A stretch of 53,716 bases of DNA. Origin: Actinomycetes bacterium. GTDB lineage: Bacteria; Actinomycetota; Acidimicrobiia; Spongiisociales; JAHEDJ01. The stretch covers positions 1 through 53,716 of the forward strand of contig JAHEDK010000071.1 in NCBI GenBank assembly GCA_024641245.1, written 5' to 3'. The notes beneath the pieces are model-generated. The model ran no database searches. It worked only from the letters and a program-made list of their open reading frames with translations, and was not told the DNA's origin. The position numbers were made by a program, and so were the translations under genes. Shown here in pieces: positions 36,500 to 43,861 of the stretch (positions within the stretch are counted from its first letter, which is position 1; each line of letters opens with the position of its first letter).

Positions 36500-37062
36500 G
36501 ATTCGCCTTCGAGGTGTTCACGGAGCCGATGATGCGCACGATGCAGGCGGACTTTGGCGGCGGTGACGGTGATTCCCAACGTCTCCGCGATTTCGCCGTG
36601 CGACCACCCATAGATGTCCTTGAGCACGACGACCGTACGCTGTGGTCGCGGCAACTGATCGAGCGCGGCGCGCAGGCGGTGGCGTAGTTCGAGGTTCTCC
36701 CCCGCTCGCTCGAGATCGCCCGACAGCGTGGTGTCTGCGATCGGGGGAGCACCCTCGAGGGGAAGGGCCCGGTGGCGGCCGGTGCGCTTCTTCATCGACC
36801 AGGCGGCGTTCACCGTGATCCGATGAATCCACGTCTTGAAGGCGGCATCGCCCCGGAAGCGCGACAGTCCGCGCCAGGCCCGAATGAACGCATCCTGGGT
36901 GACGTCCGCCGCAACCTCTCGATCGTTGACCAGTCGTAATGCCAAGGTGAACACTCCGTGCTGATGTCGTCGAACCAATTCCTCAAATGCGCTTCTGTCG
37001 CCGGTCTGAGCCGTCCGGATCAGGTGCGCTTCGTCGACAGGTTCGACCGCCGGGTTCTCCAT
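36496..37062 (-). CDS. ECF-type RNA polymerase sigma factor
   Basis: 188 residues. Sigma-2 domain: AFEELVRRHQHGVFTLALRL and VTQDAFIRAWRGLSRFRGDA; sigma-4 domain: LDQLPRPQRTVVVLKDIYGW and EIAETLGITVTAAKVRLHRA. No sigma-1.1 or sigma-3, so extracytoplasmic-function type. ATG 37062 is four bases downstream of the MaoC gene stop, so it may be co-transcribed with that gene. Followed by its anti-sigma factor. Target genes are unknown. Confidence 0.9.
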   Translation of the reverse strand: MENPAVEPVDEAHLIRTAQTGDRSAFEELVRRHQHGVFTLALRLVNDREVAADVTQDAFIRAWRGLSRFRGDAAFKTWIHRITVNAAWSMKKRTGRHRALPLEGAPPIADTTLSGDLERAGENLELRHRLRAALDQLPRPQRTVVVLKDIYGWSHGEIAETLGITVTAAKVRLHRAHHRLREHLEGES

Positions 37063-37066
37063 CGGG

Positions 37067-37909
37067 TTACCGCTCCAACGTGACCGTGCCGGTGACCAAC
37101 GGCCCCGACTCGGAGGCGAGTTCGAGTGTGACCTGATCCGGTGCCGCGCCGACCGCACCGGTGATCGAGGCTGCTTCTCCGGGGAACAGCGGATTGCGGA
37201 ACCTGAGCTTGGCGTCGCGGACCGGTCGCGCCGACGAGGGGGATGCGATCGCCACCGCGGTTTGCAGCATCCAAGATGCCATGAGCAGGCCGTGCACCAC
37301 GATGCCGGGCAGACCGGCATTGCGGGCCGTTTGATGATCCCAGTGCAATGGGTTGAAGTCGCGACTGGCAGCTGCGTACCGGATCAGATCGGATCGGCTC
37401 GCCGAGCGGACGGTCTCGGGCACCTGCCCGCCGGATGGATAGGAAACCGGGCGGATCTCGTCTGCCCGTTCGAGAGGGCCGGGTTCGTCTCTGTCCGCTA
37501 CATCAGAGGCGGGGCGCCGGTCCGACATGACGAACGTCGAGTTGGAATCGAGGAAGCGGATTCCGTGGGCCTCCACCCCGACCGAGAAGTTCACCCAGGC
37601 CGCTCCGCCCCGCATCCGCACGCGATCGACCTTCCCGGTGACGGCGTAGTCGGTGTCGGTCTCCCACGGTGCGAGCCACCGGAAGGCTTGGTCCGCATGG
37701 ATGAGAACCCGCGAGAAAAGGCCGACGTGGGGGTCGAAGAGAAAGTCCGGGGCTACGGCGAAGAGCGCGGCGGCGGCCAGCGAAGGTGGGGCGCTGTTCG
37801 GCCAGCGGGAAGGTTCGTCGCCGGTCGCCTCTATGAAAGACGAGACACTCGAACGATCCGCCCGAAACGTCCGCCGGTATTCACGCCCCTGGAGTTCTTC
37901 CATACCCAT
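37067..37909 (-). CDS. MaoC-type (R)-enoyl hydratase / dehydratase, double hot-dog, HadAB-like
   Basis: About 280 residues from ATG 37909 (or 37903). Two hot-dog halves: an N-terminal half similar to the N domain of MaoC dehydratases, and a C-terminal half with the hydratase 2 motif DFNPLHWDHQTARNAGLPG and then HGLLMASW, where Asp and His are catalytic. The family adds or removes water on fatty acyl thioesters. The place next to rpmG and tRNA-Trp/secE corresponds to hadA-hadB-hadC of mycobacteria, so a role in fatty acid elongation is a reasonable inference; a fused HadA-HadB is possible. The open frame upstream of 37909 reads through a heptamer tract. Confidence 0.8.
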   Translation of the reverse strand: MGMEELQGREYRRTFRADRSSVSSFIEATGDEPSRWPNSAPPSLAAAALFAVAPDFLFDPHVGLFSRVLIHADQAFRWLAPWETDTDYAVTGKVDRVRMRGGAAWVNFSVGVEAHGIRFLDSNSTFVMSDRRPASDVADRDEPGPLERADEIRPVSYPSGGQVPETVRSASRSDLIRYAAASRDFNPLHWDHQTARNAGLPGIVVHGLLMASWMLQTAVAIASPSSARPVRDAKLRFRNPLFPGEAASITGAVGAAPDQVTLELASESGPLVTGTVTLER

Positions 37910-37919
37910 GGACCAAGAG

Positions 37920-37948
37920 GGTACTTGGTGCCTTGGTACTAGGTACCT
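37920..37948. repeat. Heptamer tract H12 (upstream of the MaoC gene)
   Basis: Units GGTACTT, an 8-base GGTGCCTT, GGTACTA and GGTACCT, directly before the MaoC gene start. Confidence 0.7.
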
Positions 37949-37992
37949 GCTATAGGAGGTTTGAGGGGTTCTCATTGCCACCGCCCGGACGC

Positions 37993-38023
37993 GAAGAAGG
38001 CAGGCATGTCGCCCGCCTTCTTC
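37993..38023 (-). terminator. Terminator-like hairpin after rpmG
   Basis: A 13-bp stem (GAAGAAGGCGGGC paired with GCCTGCCTTCTTC, one G-U) with a 5-base loop on the minus strand, about 75 bases beyond the rpmG stop. No T-run. Confidence 0.6.
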
Positions 38024-38096
38024 TATAGGCCCGCTTGTTCCGCCCGCGGAATCCTGCGGTCAAACTAGCACCGCGCGTCGGGGTCGTGCCCCGTGA

Positions 38097-38258
38097 TCAG
38101 CGATGTTCGCGATGCAGCGTATGCGATCCGCACCAACGGCAGTACTTCTTGAGCGCCAGCCGCTCACGCGTGTTCGATTTGCTCTTCACCGTCACATAGT
38201 TGCGACGCTTACATTCGTCGCAAGCCAGCGTGATGGCCGGTCTCTTGTCACTTGGCAT
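38097..38258 (-). CDS. rpmG: 50S ribosomal protein L33 (zinc-binding form)
   Basis: 53 residues: [20 protein letters not shown], then [20 protein letters not shown] and [13 protein letters not shown]. The pairs CDEC and CRWC make it the C+ zinc form. ATG 38258; its ribosome binding site GAGAGAG is part of the shared tuf block. In mycobacteria rpmG2 lies at the same place between metT and hadA. Confidence 0.95.
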   Translation of the reverse strand: MPSDKRPAITLACDECKRRNYVTVKSKSNTRERLALKKYCRWCGSHTLHREHR

Positions 38259-38286
38259 TCTTGCTCTCTCGTTTCACTCGTTCGCT

Positions 38287-38320
38287 GTACCCAGTACCCA
38301 GTACCTAGTACCTAGTACCG
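38287..38320. repeat. Heptamer tract H13 (rpmG-tuf gap)
   Basis: Same sequence as H5: GTACCCA twice, GTACCTA twice, then GTACC. Confidence 0.85.
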
Positions 38321-38343
38321 ACCATCAAATAAGCCATCTAGGC

Positions 38344-39540
38344 CTACTTGATGATCTTGGTGACCCGACCAGCACCAACCGTCCGACCACCCTCACGAAT
38401 CGCGAAATCACGACCCTCATGCATAGCAATCGGATTAATCAACTCCACCGTCATCGTCGTGTTATCACCAGGCATAACCATCTCAGTACCCTCAGGCAAC
38501 GTAACCGACCCAGTCACATCCGTCGTCCGGAAATAAAACTGCGGCCGATACCCAGGGAAAAACGGGTTATGCCGACCACCCTCATCCCGAGTCAACACAT
38601 ACACATTCGCCTCAAAATCAGTATGCGGAGTAATCGACCCAGGAATACAAATCACCTGACCCCGCTCCACATCATCCTTCCCAATCCCCCGCAACAACAA
38701 CCCAACATTGTCACCCGCCCGAGCCTCATCCAACAACTTCCGGAACATCTCAACCCCGGTCACCACCGTCTTACGCGTCGGACGAATCCCAACAATCTCA
38801 ACCTCAGTACCCGTCTTGAGAATCCCCTGCTCAACCTTCCCAGTCACCACCGTCCCCCGACCAGTAATCGAGAACACATCCTCAATCGGCATCTGAAACG
38901 GCTTATCCGTATCCCGCTCCGGCACCGGAATATACGTATCAACCGCCTCCATCAACTCCATAATCGAAGCAACCGAAGCCTCATCCCCACCCTCAAGCGC
39001 CTTCAACGCCGAACCACGAATCACCGGCAAATCATCACCAGGAAACTCATACTCCGACAACAACTCCCGAACCTCCAACTCCACCAAATCCAACAACTCA
39101 TCATCATCAACCATGTCCGTCTTATTCATATACACAACAATGAACGGAACCCCAACCTGACGAGCCAACAACACATGCTCACGCGTCTGCGGCATCGGAC
39201 CATCAGCCGCCGACACCACCAAAATCGCACCATCAATCTGCGCAGCACCCGTAATCATGTTCTTGATGTAATCAGCATGACCAGGCATATCCACATGCGC
39301 ATAATGACGATTCGCCGTCTCATACTCCACATGAGCAATCGAAATCGTGATACCCCGCTCACGCTCCTCCGGCGCCTTATCAATATCATCAAACGCCGTA
39401 AAAGCCGTCGCCCCACCAACCCCAGACTCCGACAACACCTTCGTAATCGCAGCCGTCAACGTCGTCTTCCCATGATCAATATGACCCATCGTCCCCACAT
39501 TCACATGCGGCTTCGTCCGCTCAAACTTCGCCTTACCCAT
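38344..39540 (-). CDS. tuf: Elongation factor Tu, copy 2
   Basis: 398 residues, identical to the copy at 16962-18158, including every silent position. The upstream region differs: this copy has its own AAGGAGAG site and lies behind tRNA-Tyr, tRNA-Thr and tRNA-Met, an arrangement like the tufB locus of E. coli. Same extreme preference for G or T at codon third positions. Gene conversion would explain the identity. Confidence 0.98.
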   Translation of the reverse strand: MGKAKFERTKPHVNVGTMGHIDHGKTTLTAAITKVLSESGVGGATAFTAFDDIDKAPEERERGITISIAHVEYETANRHYAHVDMPGHADYIKNMITGAAQIDGAILVVSAADGPMPQTREHVLLARQVGVPFIVVYMNKTDMVDDDELLDLVELEVRELLSEYEFPGDDLPVIRGSALKALEGGDEASVASIMELMEAVDTYIPVPERDTDKPFQMPIEDVFSITGRGTVVTGKVEQGILKTGTEVEIVGIRPTRKTVVTGVEMFRKLLDEARAGDNVGLLLRGIGKDDVERGQVICIPGSITPHTDFEANVYVLTRDEGGRHNPFFPGYRPQFYFRTTDVTGSVTLPEGTEMVMPGDNTTMTVELINPIAMHEGRDFAIREGGRTVGAGRVTKIIK

Positions 39541-39575
39541 GGGATTCTCTCCTTGTACAGTGTGTCTTCACTTGG

Positions 39576-39649
39576 TAGCGGCGGGCAGACTTGAACTGCC
39601 GACCTCTCGATTATGAGTCGAGCGCTCTTACCGACTGAGCTACGCCGCC
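39576..39649 (-). tRNA. metT: tRNA-Met, elongator (CAT anticodon)
   Basis: 74 nt, acceptor GGCGGCG with CGCCGCT, D stem GCTC/GAGC, anticodon stem CTCGA/TCGAG with loop CTCATAA, T arm with TTCAAGT; 3' CCA is encoded (39573-39575). The anticodon stem lacks the three G-C pairs of an initiator, so it is the elongator. Confidence 0.95.
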
Positions 39650-39655
39650 TCCGCG

Positions 39656-39770
39656 GCTTGCTACGCAAGCCGTTGGCGGTTGGCAATGCCAACCGCACCA
39701 GCTTCGCCCTCTTCCTTTGGCACTTGGTACCTGGTACCTCGCACCTGGCACTGCGGTGAGCCGCGCTCAC
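39656..39770. other. Series of hairpins between tRNA-Met and tRNA-Thr
   Basis: Three strong stems lie here: CGGCTTGC-TAC-GCAAGCCG, GCGGTTGGC-AAT-GCCAACCGC and GCGGTGAG-CCGCG-CTCACCGC. They may guide tRNA processing or be repeat remnants; none has a terminator T-run. Confidence 0.5.
39717..39751. repeat. Heptamer tract H14 (between two tRNA genes)
   Basis: Five exact units ending in AC: TTGGCAC, TTGGTAC, CTGGTAC, CTCGCAC, CTGGCAC. Confidence 0.8.
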
Positions 39771-39779
39771 CGCCTACCG

Positions 39780-39852
39780 AGCCCCCTTCCGGATTCGAAC
39801 CGGAGACCTCCTCCTTACCATGGAGGCGCTCTGCCAGCTGAGCTAAGGGGGC
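39780..39852 (-). tRNA. thrT: tRNA-Thr (GGT anticodon)
   Basis: 73 nt, acceptor GCCCCCT/AGGGGGC, D stem GCTC/GAGC, anticodon stem CCTCC/GGAGG with loop ATGGTAA, T arm GGTTCGAATCC. CCA not encoded. Confidence 0.95.
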
Positions 39853-39872
39853 GTGAACCTACGGTTCAGATT

Positions 39873-39895
39873 GGAGAATCGCCAACCGATTCTCC
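39873..39895. other. Hairpin between tRNA-Thr and tRNA-Tyr
   Basis: GGAGAATCG and CGATTCTCC around CCAAC, a 9-bp stem. A second stem, CCGGAC-CTCA-GTCCGG, lies at about 39983-39998 next to tRNA-Tyr. Confidence 0.5.
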
Positions 39896-40003
39896 CGCCG
39901 TGCTTAAGTTACTTGAGTCTGGCTCAATGCGGCGCCGAGCGCCGGTCGCGGCCGAGGGATTGTACCCTCATCACGTTGTACAGCCGGACCTCAGTCCGGT
40001 TGG

Positions 40004-40085
40004 TGCCGGGAGAAGGATTTGAACCTCCGAAGGCATTGCCGGCAGATTTACAGTCTGCTCCCTTTGGCCGCTCGGGCATCCCGGC
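40004..40085 (-). tRNA. tyrT: tRNA-Tyr (GTA anticodon)
   Basis: 82 nt class II tRNA with a long variable arm: acceptor GCCGGGA/TCCCGGC, anticodon loop within AGACTGTAAATCT, T arm GGTTCAAATCC; encoded 3' CCA at 40001-40003. First of the tRNA-tuf-rpmG transcript. Confidence 0.94.
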
Positions 40086-40090
40086 ATCAA

Positions 40091-40110
40091 AGCCCGGCAT
40101 GTGCCGGGCT
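40091..40110. other. Hairpin upstream of tRNA-Tyr
   Basis: AGCCCGGCA and TGCCGGGCT face each other with a two-base gap just upstream of the tRNA 5' end. The remaining gap to 40293 holds heptamer tract H15 and no gene. TAATCT at 40123-40118 could be a -10 box but lacks a good -35 partner. Confidence 0.5.
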
Positions 40111-40173
40111 CTCCGATAGATTAGCCAACGATGACGATTGGCCGCTAACCGGGAACGCAGGTCTCGAGCAAAG

Positions 40174-40208
40174 CCGTACAACGCACTCCGGACGACGTGA
40201 CACGACCC
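40174..40208. repeat. Heptamer tract H15 (upstream of the tRNA cluster)
   Basis: Five units such as CCGTACA, ACGCACT, CCGGACG, ACGTGAC and ACGACCC. It is the last tract of this kind in the window. Confidence 0.6.
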
Positions 40209-40293
40209 TGAGACCCCTGAAAGAGGGTGGGGGCCGGCCCCTGATGTCCCGAGAGCGCCTGTGCGAGATGATGAGGGCGAATAGGAGGCAGAA

Positions 40294-41262
40294 ATGCTGT
40301 CAGAACAACTGTCTCGGTGGGTTGATGCCGGATTCATCACCGACGAACAGGCGTCCCGAATCCGGACCTTCGAGGCGTCACGAACCGCTACACCTGAGCG
40401 CCGGGTTCCACTGATCGTCGAAGCGCTCGGCTACCTGGGCGGAGCCCTGGCCGTGATCGCGGTGCTGATTCTCGCCCAGGAGTTTTGGGCGGACCTCGAG
40501 CTGTGGGGCCGGCTGGCCCTGCTCGGCACGGTGACACTCGGCCTGCTCACCGCCGGCTGGGTCTTGCGCGACTCGCCGCTCGAGGCGATCCGACGGCTGG
40601 CCGGATTTCTCTGGTTGTTCGCGGTGGTAGGCACCGGCTTCACGTTCGGCATTCTGTCGGCCGACGGTTTCGATGGGACGTCGGAACTGTCGACGATGCT
40701 GGGTGCCCTGGCTGCCGGTGTCCTCGCCTTCTTCCTATGGCGGATCCGAACCAAGAGCCTTCAGCAACTGGCGTTCTTTGCGTCGGTCTTAGCTGCCACG
40801 ATACCGGCAGTGGCAGTGTTCGAATGGCCGGACGAGTTCTTCGGAATCATGATGTGGGCAGTCGGGACCGCCTGGTTGTTCCTCACCTGGGGTACGGCGA
40901 TCCGCCCAACGATCACCGGCTACGCGCTGGGGGGAGCGGCTTCGCTGTTCGGCGTTCAGGTGCTGTCAACCGCAGGAGAGGGCTGGCCACTGCTCCTCGG
41001 CGTGGTGGTGGCGGGAGCCCTGATCGTTGCCAGCGTCACGCTGCGCCAAATCGTGCTCCTCGGACTCGGCGCAGCCGGAGTGTTCATCTTCGTTCCGCAG
41101 GTGGTGTTCCACTTCTTCGGGGACTCGCTCGGCGCGCCGGTGGCACTGCTCCTCTCCGGTGCTGCACTGATCGGTGGCGCAGTGGCGTTGGCACGACTGA
41201 TGGGCGAGATCAAGGAAGACATCGCTGAGGCCGGCCAGGAGCCGGAGGAGGTGACATCATGA
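40294..41262 (+). CDS. DUF2157-like membrane protein
   Basis: 322 residues. A short soluble N-terminus (LSRWVDAGFITDEQASRIRT) resembles the start of DUF2157 proteins, followed by about eight to nine hydrophobic helices, the first around 43-63 (ALGYLGGALAVIAVLILAQE). The last 20 residues are charged and cytoplasmic. Function is unknown for the family. ATG is preceded by AGGAGG. It overlaps the next gene by four bases (ATGA), so both form an operon. Confidence 0.75.
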   Translation: MLSEQLSRWVDAGFITDEQASRIRTFEASRTATPERRVPLIVEALGYLGGALAVIAVLILAQEFWADLELWGRLALLGTVTLGLLTAGWVLRDSPLEAIRRLAGFLWLFAVVGTGFTFGILSADGFDGTSELSTMLGALAAGVLAFFLWRIRTKSLQQLAFFASVLAATIPAVAVFEWPDEFFGIMMWAVGTAWLFLTWGTAIRPTITGYALGGAASLFGVQVLSTAGEGWPLLLGVVVAGALIVASVTLRQIVLLGLGAAGVFIFVPQVVFHFFGDSLGAPVALLLSGAALIGGAVALARLMGEIKEDIAEAGQEPEEVTS

Positions 41263-41993
41263 CCGACTCACGCAAGGTCTTGACTTCGGTCATTGCATCG
41301 GTGGTCGTCATCGCAGTCGTCGTCGGACTGGTATTGGTTTTCGCGATCATCCCGCTTCCTACGTTTGCCTCGCTGGCGGACGAGCCGGATGCCTCGATCC
41401 CCGGCAGGGTGGCTTTCAGCCAATGGGACAACGGCGATCTGTGCATCTGGACGGTTGATGCGGCCGGCGGCGAAGAACCGCACGAAGTGCTGTGCGACAC
41501 CGACATCGGATTCGCCGATTTACTGCCCGGTTGGACGCCGGAGGGAATGCTCTTGGTGCAGGAGTTCAGAGGCGAGTCTCAGGCGTTCCGCGTGATCGAT
41601 CCGGAGACGGGAACAACGCTCAACCGGATTACAGGCGATCAGGTGGATACCTCGAGGGATCCGGTGGGCCGGGACCTGTACACAGCTCCCGATGGTTCGG
41701 AGGTCTATACCGAACAAGATCCCGGCTCGCCGCGCGTAGTGGTGCAGAGCCCCACCGGCGTCGAACACACTCTCCTTGAGGTCGAGGGCCCAAAGGACTA
41801 CTCGTTCAACCAAGCGACCTGGTCTCCAGATGGAGAGTGGCTCCTCGTGCAGGACTCCGAGGGACGATTGCTCATCCTCGCGGCCCAGGGCGACCCAAAC
41901 CCCCGCATCCTCGTCGACAACTCCGACAATTGGTCGCCGGCCTCCTGGTTCATCCCGGGCTACACGGAAGGAACCTGGGACCCGAACGAGTGA
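41259..41993 (+). CDS. Membrane-anchored protein with propeller-like repeats
   Basis: 244 residues. One N-terminal membrane helix (SVIASVVVIAVVVGLVLVFA), then an outside domain with repeats reminiscent of TolB/PD40 beta-propeller blades: GRVAFSQWDNGDLCIWTVDA, GWTPEGMLLVQEF, and ATWSPDGEWLLVQDSEGRLL. Two Cys (in LCIWT and VLCDT) could form a disulphide. I do not recognise a specific family. The partner membrane protein precedes it. Confidence 0.65.
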   Translation: MTDSRKVLTSVIASVVVIAVVVGLVLVFAIIPLPTFASLADEPDASIPGRVAFSQWDNGDLCIWTVDAAGGEEPHEVLCDTDIGFADLLPGWTPEGMLLVQEFRGESQAFRVIDPETGTTLNRITGDQVDTSRDPVGRDLYTAPDGSEVYTEQDPGSPRVVVQSPTGVEHTLLEVEGPKDYSFNQATWSPDGEWLLVQDSEGRLLILAAQGDPNPRILVDNSDNWSPASWFIPGYTEGTWDPNE

Positions 41994-41998
41994 CCTTC

Positions 41999-42157
41999 CG
42001 GTCCCCCCGCAGGGGGGAAGGCCCCTGCGCCGAAGCCAAGCTCAGTCGGTCCCCCCGCAGGGGGGAAGGTCCCTGCGCCGGAGCGAAGCTCAGTCGGTCC
42101 CCCCGCAGGGGGGAAGGTCCCTGCGCCGGAGCGCAGCGTAGGCGGAGGGAGGGGGGC
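41999..42157 (+). repeat. Tandem G/C-palindromic elements E1-E3 (48-bp unit)
   Basis: Two 48-bp direct copies (41999-42046 and 42047-42094) and a third, 63-bp form (42095-42157) that continues to the family end AGGGGGGC. Each starts CGGTCCCCCC-GCA-GGGGGGAAGG, a 6-bp perfect stem. They fill the gap between two convergent genes and could end transcription from both sides. Confidence 0.85.
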
Positions 42158-42206
42158 ATCCTCCCCGGGCACACAAGCAACGACCAGGTTCGACCGCCGG
42201 CGCTAA

Positions 42207-42725
42207 CTACTCGGCAACCTCAGCTCCGCGCTCCAACTCCCCCGCTCGCATCCGGTACGTCACACCGACCGTCACCACTACCGCGATCAGCGCCATGTCC
42301 CACAAGGCAGCTGTGCCACGAGCCTCGAAGTCGATCACTGCGATGGCCACGCCGAGTGCTCCAATAACGATGAGCCACAGACCGGTTCGACCGACGAGGG
42401 CAGCCTGTCGCTCAATGGGTAGCGGTTCGTAGGCGCCGACGTCCTGGATCCTCTGCAAAGCCCTGGCGACGGATCGGGCCGTCCAGGCGACGACACCGGC
42501 AAGGTAGGTGACGCCGAGCCCGATCCATCCCGGCTCTACAAGCAGAGCCACCAGGATTCCAAGCGCCCCCGCCACCAGGCTCACGCGAAACACACCGGGA
42601 AGCCGTTTCATGGCCCAGTCTGGACCCCGGGTCGTAGTGTTGACGGTCACCTGGGCAGCCCACAATCCGGAGCCGACCGCCAGGGCTGCGAGGAGAAAGA
42701 TCCCCTGGGCGGTGCCGAGGGTCAA
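42207..42725 (-). CDS. Hypothetical four-helix membrane protein
   Basis: 172 residues with hydrophobic segments near 5-25, 46-64, 68-88 and 115-150. No known motif was recognised. It starts at ATG 42725, overlapping the htpX stop by four bases (ATGA), so it is co-expressed with HtpX. Confidence 0.65.
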   Translation of the reverse strand: MTLGTAQGIFLLAALAVGSGLWAAQVTVNTTTRGPDWAMKRLPGVFRVSLVAGALGILVALLVEPGWIGLGVTYLAGVVAWTARSVARALQRIQDVGAYEPLPIERQAALVGRTGLWLIVIGALGVAIAVIDFEARGTAALWDMALIAVVVTVGVTYRMRAGELERGAEVAE

Positions 42726-43582
42726 CTGATGCCCGACGCCTGTTTCCAGAGTCGGTCGATCCGCTCCTCGACCGGCGGATGCGTCGAGAACAGCTTACTG
42801 AAGCTCTGGCGTCGATTGACGGCCTTGAGGGGATCATCGATGAACAACTGGCTGACGGCCGGGTTGACGTTCATCGGGATGCGGGCGGTCGCTCCGGAGA
42901 TCTTCTGCAACGCCGAGGCCAAATTGACGGGTTGTCCGGTGATGTCGGCTCCGCTGCGGTCGGCCTGGAATTCGCGGGAGCGCGAGATTGCGAGGCGAAT
43001 CAGCATGGCGGCGATCGGAGCGAGGATGAGAGCCAGGAGGCTGATGATGCCGGACAGTGGGTTGTCCCGGCTGTTGCGGCCTCCTCCGAACCAGAAGGCC
43101 ATCCTGGCGAAGATCGACAGGGCGGCGGCCAGCATGGCGGCGATCGACGAGATCAGGATGTCGCGGTTGCGGACGTGAGCAAGTTCGTGGGCGAGCACGC
43201 CTTCGAGTTCCTGGTTGGTGAGCAGTTGCATGATGCCGGAGGTGACGGCGACTGCGGCGTGCCTGGGGTTGCGTCCGGTGGCGAACGCATTGGGTTGCGG
43301 CGAGTCGATCAAATAGATGCCGGGCATCGGCATGCGGGTTTGCTCGGTCAGATGCCGCACGATCGCGTATACCTGCGGCAATTCGTGTTCCTCGACGGGC
43401 TTGGCCTTGGTGGCTGCCAGTGCCATCTTGGCCGAGAAGAAATAGGCGAAGAAGTTGAGCCCGGCTGCGAAGACCAGGCCGACATAGAAACCACCGGAGC
43501 CCTGGAACAAGGCGATGCCGAGCCACCACACCAGGGCGGACATGAATGCCAGCAGTGCAACGGTCTTGAGGTTATTGGTCAT
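42722..43582 (-). CDS. htpX: HtpX-like membrane zinc metalloprotease
   Basis: 286 residues, M48B family. Metal-binding HELAH at residues 132-136 with the downstream Glu in SREFQADRSGA. Membrane helices lie near 7-27, 32-51, 145-165 and 180-200. HtpX degrades misfolded membrane proteins together with FtsH. A TACAAT box lies six bases before the ATG, which suggests a leaderless transcript. Confidence 0.92.
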   Translation of the reverse strand: MTNNLKTVALLAFMSALVWWLGIALFQGSGGFYVGLVFAAGLNFFAYFFSAKMALAATKAKPVEEHELPQVYAIVRHLTEQTRMPMPGIYLIDSPQPNAFATGRNPRHAAVAVTSGIMQLLTNQELEGVLAHELAHVRNRDILISSIAAMLAAALSIFARMAFWFGGGRNSRDNPLSGIISLLALILAPIAAMLIRLAISRSREFQADRSGADITGQPVNLASALQKISGATARIPMNVNPAVSQLFIDDPLKAVNRRQSFSKLFSTHPPVEERIDRLWKQASGIS

Positions 43583-43588
43583 GAGGCA

Positions 43589-43594
43589 ATTGTA
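43589..43594 (-). promoter_or_regulatory. -10 box of a probably leaderless htpX transcript
   Basis: TACAAT on the minus strand is separated from the htpX ATG by six bases and no ribosome binding site is visible. Transcription would start at or next to the A of ATG. No clear -35 box. Confidence 0.5.
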
Positions 43595-43642
43595 TCGGTA
43601 TGTGGGGATATCGGGAGGTGCCGCCCGTCCACAGAGCGTTCT

Positions 43643-43682
43643 GGCGTCAGAAGACGGCCAGACACCGCCTGATTCTGACGCC
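43643..43682. repeat. Inverted repeat between htpX and subtilase genes
   Basis: GGCGTCAGAA and TTCTGACGCC, 10 bp perfect, are separated by 20 bases. It lies between two divergent genes, so it may be an operator for one or both. The rest of the 279-base gap shows nothing else. Confidence 0.5.
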
Positions 43683-43861
43683 GGAACAGTCGGAGGAGAG
43701 AGGGGTGACTAGACATTACGGTAGGGCGCCAGTTGGTCGAGCCTACTCGCCGTCCTGACCGTCACGCTCCCCCGCCAACGTGTAGTTTCAAACGGTGAGT
43801 TCTACTCAGATGATCGCGACCATTCGGCGCGACTGGAACTATTCGTGAAGGGAGGATCGTA

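Larger units (their letters stand above)
38260..39540. repeat. Identical 1281-bp tuf block, copy 2
   Basis: Matches 16878-18158 without visible difference. Upstream of the tuf start codon the two loci have unrelated sequence. Confidence 0.9.

Noticed and set aside
41999..42157. CRISPR array
   Set aside because: The repeats are directly adjoining 48-bp units without variable spacers, and no cas gene is present.
41950..42180. Gly/Pro/Ser-rich frames on both strands over the 48-bp repeats
   Set aside because: They arise from the repeat units; there is no start with a ribosome binding site and no family likeness.
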